A stretch of 64,000 nt of DNA from Bacteriovoracaceae bacterium (lineage in GTDB: Bacteria; Bdellovibrionota; Bacteriovoracia; Bacteriovoracales; Bacteriovoracaceae), in contig JAMPXB010000012.1 of the NCBI GenBank assembly GCA_023701435.1, positions 1-64,000 of the forward strand. Direction: 5' to 3'. The notes under the pieces are model-generated. The model was given only the letters and a program-made list of their open reading frames with translations, ran no database searches and was not told the DNA's origin. Shown here one piece after another: positions 16,522 through 24,635 of the stretch; the stretch's first letter is position 1, and every line of letters starts with the position of its first letter. Made by a program: the position numbers and the translations under genes.

Positions 16522-17445
16522 TTATTTATGGCCGCAACGGGCAGAATAGCTTTGAATGAACTTAACTTGTCCGTCATCTTCTTCTGAAGCCGGTCCTCTT
16601 TTTGGTCCTTGCTGCATGTAGGCGAGACGTTTCTTATCATTTTCACAAACTTTATTTACAACTAAATCATATTCCATCAAAGCGGCCACGGGATAAGGAA
16701 CACCGTAAGCCGACGAAATAAAATTTATTTTTTCAGGTTTTAGGTCTGAAAATGAGCTAGCGATGGCTCTTTTTTGGAGCTGACTACTAAACCCTTCAAA
16801 ATAAGAACCAACATGATAAAAAAGCTCAACTGCTTTTGTATAAGATAGCTCACCTTTAGTATCTTCAATTTTCTGGCAATTAGAACGGGATTGAACATTT
16901 TTAGAGAAAAGTTGCCTTAAAACCCGGCATTCCGTTAAGAAGGCCTGAACTTCTCCACCTGAGCCTTCAATGGTGCTCTTAATGAAATCTTTGGCATTAA
17001 AAGACTCAGCATAAGGATTAAATCCTTCGCGGTATACATAATGAGTCAGCTCATGGGCAAGATCCAATAGAGCATCATCCCAGGCAAGATTTCTATTGAT
17101 GTAAACCACTGAGCGGGATTCATAAATAACGTGCTCAGGGGAATGTGGGGAAAACTTCCGCACCAAAGTAGTATCTGTTAGTGAGCTGTCCCCTACTTTA
17201 ATAACGTCTTCTATAGTGAAGCCGCCCCGCGACGCTTTGTAGCGGGCCTCTTTAATCAGTTTCTCTCCTTGCTCAGAACGGGAGAGCAATTCGAGAAGTT
17301 TTTTCAGGTTTAATTCTTTAGAAGAGGTGTAGTCCATCCATGAGCGGTTGCCGCTCATCGATCCCTGGACGTGAATAGTTTTTTCTTCCAGCGCCAGCGC
17401 TTGAAAGGAAAGTGATAAAAGAATGAGTGTGAAAGCAGTCTTCAT
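16522..17445 (-). CDS. Secreted HExxH protein (putative zinc metallopeptidase)
   Basis: 307 residues with signal peptide (MKTAFTLILLSLSFQALA). The motif H131-ELT-H135 sits in a helix (LLDLAHELTHYVYREG), as in zincin metallopeptidases; an Asn/Tyr/Glu-rich stretch downstream (NPYAESF, then GSGGEVQAF) could provide the third ligand (Glu). The C-terminal half is helical and unrecognised. Periplasmic or secreted location is expected. Peptidase activity is inferred from the motif only. Confidence 0.65.
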   Translation of the reverse strand: MKTAFTLILLSLSFQALALEEKTIHVQGSMSGNRSWMDYTSSKELNLKKLLELLSRSEQGEKLIKEARYKASRGGFTIEDVIKVGDSSLTDTTLVRKFSPHSPEHVIYESRSVVYINRNLAWDDALLDLAHELTHYVYREGFNPYAESFNAKDFIKSTIEGSGGEVQAFLTECRVLRQLFSKNVQSRSNCQKIEDTKGELSYTKAVELFYHVGSYFEGFSSQLQKRAIASSFSDLKPEKINFISSAYGVPYPVAALMEYDLVVNKVCENDKKRLAYMQQGPKRGPASEEDDGQVKFIQSYSARCGHK

Positions 17446-17495
17446 TACTCTGCTTGTCGGCAGCTCTAATGATAACTAGAGTCAAAAAAACAGAC

Positions 17496-19148
17496 TTAAG
17501 GAGCAAATTTGAAGTGAAAGATCTCTTTACTTGAGTTTTTTACTTGGAAAGATCCGAGGACCTTTACCGGCGCATCCGGGGCCTTATCCCCAACATAATG
17601 AGCAACCGCCAATTGATAGTTGCCTGGTGGAAGCTTAGTTTCGCTCATGCGCAGGGCCTGCGGTAAAGTGGTCCAATGGCGAACATCCGCTTTTTCCAGG
17701 GCGGCAATCCCCTTGGCGGCACCAACGTAAGTGGCCATGGCAGCAGTCTTGGCCAGGAAGTCACCGTTCTCATTTCCTTTTTTAAGACTTTGATAGACCT
17801 TCATGGCAGCGACGATGGCGACTAAATGCTTAATTGCCACTCGAGTTCCGGTTTTAACATAGCGGGCGACCACATCTTCTTCCAGAACGACTCGGGCAAT
17901 GTCACCATTCTCAGAAACCACTGGCAAGGCACCTTTTTGAATAACAACCCCTTTATCGTCCAGAATGAACATATAAAGACGCTGCACCAAGGGTACATTC
18001 TCTATCATCGGCAACTCAAACTCCACCGCGGCTTCTTGAACTGCCAATCGAGTCACATCATGAGCAAAAATAAAACTTCCGGGACTGGCCGTTCGCTCAG
18101 GAATCATCCCCAGTTTGTTCATGGCAAAAGCTGTAACAAACTCTGTTCCTACGGTTGCAATAAAGGCCTTCGCTCCCTGATTGTCCACGGAATTCATGGC
18201 GCCTTTAATACCAAAGTTAAAAGGCTTGCCCACTTTTTCCGGAATAAGTCCTTCCTCTAAAACCAGCACCACATTGCCTGGACCTTGCGCCGCTTTTTTA
18301 GCAATGTCGTCTTTGGGTTTTAAGGTCTTCACTTGAGAATTAAAATCTGTTCCTCTGATCTCTTTAGTAAGAGAGAGGATTTTATAGTGAAGAAAATCTT
18401 TTAAATCTTCCTGAGCGGGAGTCGCTGAGTAGAATTTTGGGGAAGGAGTTTTTTTCTCCTTCTCATAGGCCTGGATATAATCAACATTCTTCTGGTTAAA
18501 GATCGAAAAGATCCCTCCCTGACTATTCAGGATATCGAGGGCATCTTTATAAAGTTGCAGAGCAATTTGTTTGTCATTTCGGATCTGGCTTGCCTCATGA
18601 ATCTCCCCTCCGAAAACCTTTAGCATCAAATCAGTGGAATAAAGGGTTTTGGAGGAAGCAGATCGTTGAAGGTCAGTAAAATAAGTGTCCCAGGCCAGAA
18701 TCGTTCCTCTGGCCCCTTGCAGATCCAACTTATTGCCCTTCTTTTGAAAGCGCGCATAATAGGCCTTGGCGAGGAAGTAATAAACATAGGAGCGCTCGTA
18801 ACTTGCCCCGTAAAAATCATCCGAAGGGTCATTGATCAAGAGGCTGGCGGCCTTGCTGGAAATGCGGGTAGTATAGAATTGATCAATTAAATCGAGTGCT
18901 GTCTGAAAATGAGTAATGGATTCATCTTCATTTCCCCGGGAGAGGGCCAGAGTCCCCTTCTCCATGTGCCAAAGCATGGCACTCTTAGGGGATTCTTTTA
19001 GCTCAGATTTTTCAAGAATTTGACTGGCCCGTTCCAGGTCCCCGGCAACATAGGCATTTCGGTATTCTTTTAATTGGTCTTTCATTCTGGAGGCACAGGA
19101 CCCCAGAATGAAAAGACACATTAAAAAAAAGACTTGGTGTTTTACCAT
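17496..19148 (-). CDS. COG3014-like TPR lipoprotein
   Basis: 550 residues with signal peptide and lipobox ILGSC (Cys about 18). N-terminal TPR-like helical repeats (about 25-250), then a large beta/alpha domain including VVLVLEEGLIPEK, characteristic of COG3014 lipoproteins. These commonly sit beside LpoB-like and LPP20-like lipoprotein genes in other proteobacteria, as here. The start overlaps the LpoB-like stop by seven bases. Probable role in cell-wall or outer-membrane maintenance, inferred from that neighbourhood. Confidence 0.75.
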   Translation of the reverse strand: MVKHQVFFLMCLFILGSCASRMKDQLKEYRNAYVAGDLERASQILEKSELKESPKSAMLWHMEKGTLALSRGNEDESITHFQTALDLIDQFYTTRISSKAASLLINDPSDDFYGASYERSYVYYFLAKAYYARFQKKGNKLDLQGARGTILAWDTYFTDLQRSASSKTLYSTDLMLKVFGGEIHEASQIRNDKQIALQLYKDALDILNSQGGIFSIFNQKNVDYIQAYEKEKKTPSPKFYSATPAQEDLKDFLHYKILSLTKEIRGTDFNSQVKTLKPKDDIAKKAAQGPGNVVLVLEEGLIPEKVGKPFNFGIKGAMNSVDNQGAKAFIATVGTEFVTAFAMNKLGMIPERTASPGSFIFAHDVTRLAVQEAAVEFELPMIENVPLVQRLYMFILDDKGVVIQKGALPVVSENGDIARVVLEEDVVARYVKTGTRVAIKHLVAIVAAMKVYQSLKKGNENGDFLAKTAAMATYVGAAKGIAALEKADVRHWTTLPQALRMSETKLPPGNYQLAVAHYVGDKAPDAPVKVLGSFQVKNSSKEIFHFKFAP

Positions 19149-19747
19149 CCGACGCTGGATTTCTCAGAGTATTTGAAAACCTTAGTACGGGTACGAAGGA
19201 CTTCAGTGGCCCGCTCAAGGTCAGTCATACGGATGTTAACTGAATACTCTTTAATAGTTTTTCCATCACGTTTTTCAGGCTTCATGTACACGTTACCGAA
19301 AATCATGATATCCGCACCGGTTTGCTTGCCGATTTTTTTAGCGGTCGCAGGATCAACCATTCCGTCATTTTGATAAGTAATTTCTTTCAACACGGCTTCA
19401 CGGGCCTGGTTATCCACCAGTTCAAACTCTCCCGACAGAGAAAGTTCATTCAGGAGTTCATCGTTTAAGTCGCCAATCGGGAAATAGGCTTCTGAAGTCT
19501 GATTCTGCACTTCTGCAATAAAGACTTTAGGTGTTCCAAAGCGTGACTTCATTTTACCAAAACCTGGATGATTTCTCATTTGCTTTACCACATCGGCAAT
19601 GGCCTGAGTTGTATCAGCACTCATCCAGTTATCAGTGATGGAAAGTCCTTTCTCATCAGATTCAGTAGCATCAACACGTTTTGCCTTAAAGCTTCCACAA
19701 GAAGTTACCAGTAAAGAAAGTGATAAAAGTGTAATTAAAAATTTCAT
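19142..19747 (-). CDS. LpoB-family lipoprotein (penicillin-binding protein activator-like)
   Basis: 201 residues. Lipobox LLVTSC, a linker, then the LpoB/CsgG-like alpha-beta domain: FIAEVQNQTSEAYFPIGDL, FELVDNQAREAVLKE and the nucleotide-free core KIGKQTGADIMIFGNVYM. E. coli LpoB activates PBP1b from the outer membrane; this protein has the domain but no long disordered linker, so partner and function are inferred. Second-last gene of a four-lipoprotein operon. Confidence 0.82.
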   Translation of the reverse strand: MKFLITLLSLSLLVTSCGSFKAKRVDATESDEKGLSITDNWMSADTTQAIADVVKQMRNHPGFGKMKSRFGTPKVFIAEVQNQTSEAYFPIGDLNDELLNELSLSGEFELVDNQAREAVLKEITYQNDGMVDPATAKKIGKQTGADIMIFGNVYMKPEKRDGKTIKEYSVNIRMTDLERATEVLRTRTKVFKYSEKSSVGW

Positions 19748-19756
19748 GAGTTCTCC

Positions 19757-20440
19757 TTAAACTTCACCATGACGGGCCTTAATAAAATCCTCGCCAAGGT
19801 TCTCAAGTGCTTTTTTAACGTTTTCTTTTGTTTCAGGATCATCAGCTTTTTGAACCAGATCCTCTGAAGCTTTATCAATCGCAGCTTTTAAGCGATCATT
19901 TTCCATACGAATAAGGGTGGCACAGGTAAATCCGATGTAATCTTTCTTTGCACCCATTTTTTGCAGGTAATTTCTTTTTTCCCAATAGGTCTTAATAACT
20001 GCAGCCCCATGGATCATAGACTGGACTCTTTCTGCCAGAGTATTTGAGACGTATTCTCTCATTGGTTGAGTCTTAGGGTTATTGGCATCAATGGCAGCAG
20101 CTCCTTCAGTGGAAGAAGCCAGGGATTTTTGAATAAAAGTGGTAATCTCTGCGGCAATATCAGAACGAACATTGGCACGGGCAAGATTACAGGCTATTTC
20201 ACGGTTAACTTTCGGCTCTGTCTCAAAAGAAAAATAACGGAACTTTTTAGTGTCCATGTTCTCTTGTTCAGTCCAAACTTCAGCATCTTCAATCCATCCA
20301 GGGCGGACTGTTGAAGAGGCATCACGAACTTCAAAATCACGGGCAATTGTTTCAGAATTGTCTATGTCTTTTACTTTCTTCTTGGAAGAACAGGCCACAC
20401 CAAGAGAGAGAATTAACAAGACCGACATCAGCTTCATCAT
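19757..20440 (-). CDS. LPP20-family lipoprotein
   Basis: 227 residues. Lipobox SLGVAC (Cys near 17) and a domain with FETEPKVNREIACNLARANVRSDIAAEI, matching the LPP20/FlgT-N-like pattern in which a conserved A..A...L motif precedes a long helix. C-terminus helical and charged. GGAGCT precedes the ATG. Shares the general domain with its upstream neighbour, suggesting an old duplication. Confidence 0.7.
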   Translation of the reverse strand: MMKLMSVLLILSLGVACSSKKKVKDIDNSETIARDFEVRDASSTVRPGWIEDAEVWTEQENMDTKKFRYFSFETEPKVNREIACNLARANVRSDIAAEITTFIQKSLASSTEGAAAIDANNPKTQPMREYVSNTLAERVQSMIHGAAVIKTYWEKRNYLQKMGAKKDYIGFTCATLIRMENDRLKAAIDKASEDLVQKADDPETKENVKKALENLGEDFIKARHGEV

Positions 20441-20452
20441 AGGAGCTCCTTT

Positions 20453-21409
20453 TTAGTCTAAATGTAAATCTGATAAATGTTGTTCTATATAGTTTGTGAA
20501 GAATGATTTAACTTTTAGAAGAGCATCCGTCTGATTACGACCGGTCACAGTTTCTGAAGCAGACAGGACCTTTTTCCTTTCCCCGCCCTCAAAGCTCGTC
20601 ATATTCATGGTAAAGGTATATTTTTCAAATCCCGAAACATTCAAAAATTCTTTAATCGAATCGACATTTAGAGAAATCGCCTTGGAAGAGTTCCCGTTGA
20701 CAATTTTGAATCCGGCTTCGGTCAACAACTCCTTCAACTTTTCTGTCATCCAATCCGGTGCCTGTCCTACACGAAGAGTTAGGGTTTCCACTTGTGGACG
20801 AGTTTCTCGCCAGGCCATGATATCTCCATAAGTCATCCGGGAGGGACGGCCCTGTCCAGCAACTATGGAGTAGCGCTCGTTTAATTTTTCACGTTCAAGA
20901 TAAAGTCTTACTATCTTTCGAAGATTGGTCCGGCTCCGGCGCTGCCAAAGAACGTTAAGTTCCTCATCCAGTTTCATGAGCCTGCTCCCCAGGAGCTCCC
21001 TGGCCTGGCCCTTATCTAAAGAAGCCAGGGAATAAGACAATCCATTTTCTTTATAATGTTTTTTTATTTGCACCGCTTCGAGAACCTGATCCACAGACTC
21101 GGCCAGGGACTTTTGAACTTCTTCCCTGACAGCTCCCTGCCAAGGAAAACTTTGGGTAGAAGTGCTTTGAGTGCTGAATTCAGAGGTCACTTTAACTTCG
21201 AAAATACTGGCCAAATTTTTTCTGGCTTCAGCGTCCGCTGCAGCATAATTTTTAGCTTCACCTGTTGCGCAAAGTTCAATTTCTTCCCTGCAAACTTCAT
21301 AGGGAGCATAAATCCAGCCCGGAACCGTGGCCGCAGTTTCTGAGAGTTCTGGAGCAGTTTTAAAGATGGAACAGCCACTCAAAAGCAGCAAGATAAACAT
21401 ATTTTTCAT
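20453..21409 (-). CDS. LPP20-like lipoprotein, first gene of the lipoprotein operon
   Basis: 318 residues from ATG 21409 (a TTG at 21430 would add seven residues and lies in the predicted promoter). Lipobox LLLSGC. The pattern CATGEAKNYAAADAEARKNLASIFEV is the LPP20/DUF4384-like core found in lipoproteins that sense or build the envelope. The C-terminal domain (about 215-310) is a separate alpha-beta unit, LpoB-like in layout. Heads the four-gene set. Confidence 0.7.
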   Translation of the reverse strand: MKNMFILLLLSGCSIFKTAPELSETAATVPGWIYAPYEVCREEIELCATGEAKNYAAADAEARKNLASIFEVKVTSEFSTQSTSTQSFPWQGAVREEVQKSLAESVDQVLEAVQIKKHYKENGLSYSLASLDKGQARELLGSRLMKLDEELNVLWQRRSRTNLRKIVRLYLEREKLNERYSIVAGQGRPSRMTYGDIMAWRETRPQVETLTLRVGQAPDWMTEKLKELLTEAGFKIVNGNSSKAISLNVDSIKEFLNVSGFEKYTFTMNMTSFEGGERKKVLSASETVTGRNQTDALLKVKSFFTNYIEQHLSDLHLD

Positions 21410-21417
21410 TTGGAAAA

Positions 21418-21446
21418 ATTGTGAACTCAAGGGCTATTAAAGTCAA
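21418..21446 (-). promoter_or_regulatory. Predicted promoter of the lipoprotein operon, leaderless spacing
   Basis: Minus strand TTGACT (21446-21441), 17-base spacer, CACAAT (21423-21418), then eight bases to ATG 21409. No Shine-Dalgarno sequence is visible, consistent with a leaderless transcript. Confidence 0.5.
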
Positions 21447-21455
21447 CGAGACTCT

Positions 21456-21515
21456 AACAAACCTTCATGACACATAGCTCTGTTTGTTGACTCCCATGAG
21501 GGTCGAGCATATTCT
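21456..21515 (+). promoter_or_regulatory. sodB promoter with overlapping inverted repeat
   Basis: TTGACT (21487-21492), 17-base spacer, TATTCT (21510-21515). An inverted repeat AACAAAC (21456-21462) / GTTTGTT (21482-21488) ends on the -35 box, where a regulator could compete with RNA polymerase. A long leader with GGAGG follows. Confidence 0.55.
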
Positions 21516-21556
21516 CATTGGAGTATTTATTTAATTAATCTAAATGGAGGATTTTT

Positions 21557-22135
21557 ATGGAACATAAACTACCAGAACTGCCTTATGCAAAAGATGCCTT
21601 ACAACCTCATATTTCAGCTGAAACTTTTGAGTATCACCATGGCAAGCACCATAATGCTTATGTGACAAATCTGAATAACCTGATCAAAGGTACAAAGTAC
21701 GAATCAATGACTTTGGAAGAGATCATTAAGAGTTCTGAGGGTGGCCTTTTCAATAATGCAGCCCAGGTATGGAACCATACTTTTTTCTGGAACTGCATGT
21801 CCCCTAAGGGCGGCGGCGTACCTGGTGGAAAAGTAGCTGACCTTATTAACCAAAAATGGGGAAGCTTCGATAAATTCAAGGAAGAGTTCGCTAAAAATGC
21901 TATTGGAAACTTCGGTTCAGGTTGGACTTGGTTGGTTCAGAATTCTAAGGGTGAAGTTGAAATCATGAATACTTCAAACGCTGATACCCCAATGGCCCAC
22001 AATATGAAGGCCCTTATGACAATCGATGTTTGGGAGCATGCCTATTATATTGATTACCGTAATGCCCGTGCCAATTTCGTAGCGGCTTTCTGGAATCTTG
22101 CGAACTGGAACTTTGTTAACCAAAACTTGACATAA
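21557..22135 (+). CDS. sodB: Iron superoxide dismutase
   Basis: 192 residues, usual length. Metal ligands H27, H74, D157 and H161 are in place (DVWEHAYYIDY), with Gln70 in the AAQVWNHTFFW block, the position that marks Fe-type enzymes. Cytoplasmic: no signal peptide. It converts superoxide to H2O2 and O2. GGAGG precedes ATG 21557 at good spacing. Own promoter; a divergent lipoprotein operon starts on the other side. Confidence 0.96.
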   Translation: MEHKLPELPYAKDALQPHISAETFEYHHGKHHNAYVTNLNNLIKGTKYESMTLEEIIKSSEGGLFNNAAQVWNHTFFWNCMSPKGGGVPGGKVADLINQKWGSFDKFKEEFAKNAIGNFGSGWTWLVQNSKGEVEIMNTSNADTPMAHNMKALMTIDVWEHAYYIDYRNARANFVAAFWNLANWNFVNQNLT

Positions 22136-22140
22136 TTTCT

Positions 22141-22183
22141 TAACCAAAGATTAACTTCCTAACCATCCTCGGTATGCTATAAT
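22141..22183 (+). promoter_or_regulatory. Promoter with TATAAT six bases before the ATG; TTAAC direct repeats
   Basis: A perfect -10 TATAAT (22178-22183) ends six bases before ATG 22190; no good -35 is seen. Two TTAAC elements 11 bases apart lie just upstream, a spacing like that of Pho-box half-sites, so the encoded OmpR-type regulator may bind its own promoter. Confidence 0.5.
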
Positions 22184-22189
22184 TGGGGC

Positions 22190-22888
22190 ATGAAAAACGC
22201 TTCAATTTTAGTTATCGAGGATGAGCAGGATATCCGCGACCTCATCAGTTTTCAGTTAAAGACCGAAGGACATAATGTCATCGTGGCCGAAAGTGTAGAC
22301 AAGGCCATTTCCATCGTTGAAAGACCCGAAAAAGTAGATTTGTTTATTATCGACTGGATGTTGCCAGGAATAATGAGCGGTCTTGAATTTACCAAGAAAT
22401 TGCGGGCCCAAAAGACCTATTCAGATACCCCAATCATCATGATTACCGCCCTTACCCAGCCGGATAATATTGTGGCGGCCTTGGATGCAGGGGCAGATGA
22501 TTACATCACTAAACCCTTTGATTTAAACGTTCTCCAGGCACGGATCCGGGTCCAGCTGCGAAATATTGAACAAAACGATAAAGAGCAAGAAGATGTTTTG
22601 GATTTTGGGCTGATGAAAATCGAAATCAGCAAATGCCGGGTTTTTGTAGAAAAAGAAGAAGTCAACCTCACTTCAACCGAATTTAAGATCCTCTCTATTC
22701 TTGCTCAAAAACCAGGCCACGTTTTTACCCGGGAACAATTTATCAATAATATTCAGGGCGAAAACATCTTCGTCACTGGAAGGACTATTGATACCCATAT
22801 TGCAGGTCTTCGAAAGAAGATTGTCAATGCCGCTAATATGATCGAAACCATCAGAGGAATAGGTTATAGATTCAAAGATTCAATCTAA
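22190..22888 (+). CDS. OmpR/PhoB-family response regulator
   Basis: 232 residues. Receiver domain with acidic pocket E10-D11, phospho-acceptor D55 in LFIIDWMLPG, and the conserved Lys in YITKPFD. The C-terminal winged helix has the family's LTSTEFKILSILAQKPGHVF and VTGRTIDTHIAGLRKKI. PhoB-like by overall similarity, but no pho genes are nearby to confirm phosphate control. Cognate kinase follows directly. Probable leaderless mRNA. Confidence 0.92.
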   Translation: MKNASILVIEDEQDIRDLISFQLKTEGHNVIVAESVDKAISIVERPEKVDLFIIDWMLPGIMSGLEFTKKLRAQKTYSDTPIIMITALTQPDNIVAALDAGADDYITKPFDLNVLQARIRVQLRNIEQNDKEQEDVLDFGLMKIEISKCRVFVEKEEVNLTSTEFKILSILAQKPGHVFTREQFINNIQGENIFVTGRTIDTHIAGLRKKIVNAANMIETIRGIGYRFKDSI

Positions 22889-23012
22889 GACGGCCTATCC
22901 CTGGTTTTTCTTTTATCGGATAGCCAGGCTGACTCTTGTCGTCTTTCTTCCTACTCTATTTCTGATTCTATTCCTTTATAGGTCTTCCTATCGCTCGGGA
23001 CTTGTTTCTCAG

Positions 23013-24635
23013 ATGACCCTTCAGATTGAAGAGGACTTAAGACTTATCAAGCACACCCTGATCCGCACCAATGTGGACTGGCAAAAATGGTGTCTCTCTT
23101 TGCCTCCTTTAAAAGATGTCCACTATACCTTAGTCCACCGAGACGGGACTATTGTTTGCGATAGTGTAGATAAAAAGATGGAAGGCCAAAAGCTCATTGA
23201 TTTGGGTGAAGTGGAAGAATCTTTTGAGGCGCGATTTGCCTCAAATCTTCGAAAGAGCTCGATCTTTAATACTCAGGCGGTTTTTGCCAGTATGCGCTTG
23301 GGTGACAATTTAATGATCCGAAAAGTAATCCCTGTTTCGTCCCTTCGGGACAATATGGACCGCTTCGACCGTGTTCTCTTTTTAAGAATTGTTCCTTTTG
23401 CTTTGGCCAGTTACCTGGTTTTTATCTTTCTTTTTTATCGCTCAACAAAACCTTTGGGAGTGATTTTATCCAAGGTTGAAAAGTTCAAGGAAGACATTCC
23501 TTTCAATCGCAGTCTTGCCCTTCTCTATGAGAGGGATGAATGGAGACAAATTGAAGAAGCCTTAAACAAGGCCGATCAAAAACTTCAAACTCAAGTGCAG
23601 GAAGTAAAAACAGAAAACGAGAAGAGCACTGCCATTCTTGAGGCCATTAACGATGACATTATTGCCATAGATAAATTTGAAACGATCCTTTTCTATAATA
23701 GTAAGTTTAAAAATAACTTCATTCAAAAGCGTGAAGGTCAGGAAATCAATCCTAAGATCTGGCACATTTTTGCTGATGAAGTACTCAGTGCTTTTCGTTC
23801 TGTTCTGACTACGGGAAATCCTTGTTCTCTAAAAAGGATCAATTTTCCCAATGCCCGTCGTCCGGAGCGCTACTATGACCTGACAATCACTCCCCTGAGG
23901 TCTTCCAGTGAAAACATCACCGGAGCTTTGGGAGTCCTTTATGATGTAACCGAATTTAAACTGACAGAACAAATGAGAGTGGATTTTGTGGCCAACGTGT
24001 CCCATGAAATCAGGACTCCGCTGACTTCTATTAAGGGCTTCACCCAAATTCTTCAATCTCAATCCTCCAAGATTGATTCCAACCTCCATCCCTTTCTGGA
24101 CAAAATTATTTTCAATACCGAGAGGATGATTTCTTTATTTAATGATCTGCTTAACCTGTCAGTGATTGAATCAAAGAATTTTGTGCGAATTGAAGAGTTC
24201 TCTCTTTCCCAGATAGTTGAAGGCATTACAAGTATTGGAGCGAATTATCCGGAGAAGAAAATAGACATTACGACCAATCTGGAACTTGAAAATTTCAAAG
24301 GTGATCCGCGTTTGATTGAGCAGGTTCTCTTCAATCTGACAGACAATGCCTGCAAGTATGCTGACGTTGAAGTTAACATCGTTATTTCCAGCTATGAAAA
24401 AGATGGGTTCTCCTACATCTCAATTAAGGACAATGGACCAGGAATAGCCAAAGAACACTTACCGCGCATATTTGAGCGTTTCTACCGGGTCGATTTCTCA
24501 AGAGAAAGTTCAAGGGGAACAGGTCTGGGACTTTCGATTGTGAAGAACATTATCAGTAAGCATAAGGGAAAAATTTGGGCCCAGAGTGAAGGCCCAGGAA
24601 CAGGTACAACTTTTATAATCGAATTGCCCTCTTAG
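23013..24635 (+). CDS. PhoR-like sensor histidine kinase (true start probably upstream and non-canonical)
   Basis: 540 residues from ATG 23013: sensor region, transmembrane helix 121-143, HAMP-like linker, PAS domain (about 200-315), HisKA with H331 in ANVSHEIRTPL, then HATPase (LTDNACKYA, DNGPGIAKEHL, GTGLGLSIVK). The same frame is open back to 22863 and encodes another clear membrane helix (TLVVFLPTLFLILFLYRSS), needed for a periplasmic sensor. That stretch has no ATG, GTG or TTG; possible starts are ATT 22878 or CTG 22929. Partner of the upstream regulator. The stop overlaps the convergent gene's stop. Confidence 0.88.
   Translation: MTLQIEEDLRLIKHTLIRTNVDWQKWCLSLPPLKDVHYTLVHRDGTIVCDSVDKKMEGQKLIDLGEVEESFEARFASNLRKSSIFNTQAVFASMRLGDNLMIRKVIPVSSLRDNMDRFDRVLFLRIVPFALASYLVFIFLFYRSTKPLGVILSKVEKFKEDIPFNRSLALLYERDEWRQIEEALNKADQKLQTQVQEVKTENEKSTAILEAINDDIIAIDKFETILFYNSKFKNNFIQKREGQEINPKIWHIFADEVLSAFRSVLTTGNPCSLKRINFPNARRPERYYDLTITPLRSSSENITGALGVLYDVTEFKLTEQMRVDFVANVSHEIRTPLTSIKGFTQILQSQSSKIDSNLHPFLDKIIFNTERMISLFNDLLNLSVIESKNFVRIEEFSLSQIVEGITSIGANYPEKKIDITTNLELENFKGDPRLIEQVLFNLTDNACKYADVEVNIVISSYEKDGFSYISIKDNGPGIAKEHLPRIFERFYRVDFSRESSRGTGLGLSIVKNIISKHKGKIWAQSEGPGTGTTFIIELPS

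Noticed and set aside
17454-17461. GCCGACAA on the minus strand before the HExxH gene as a sigma-28 -10 box
   Set aside because: Only TCTA is found at -35 position, two of four matches; chance is likely.
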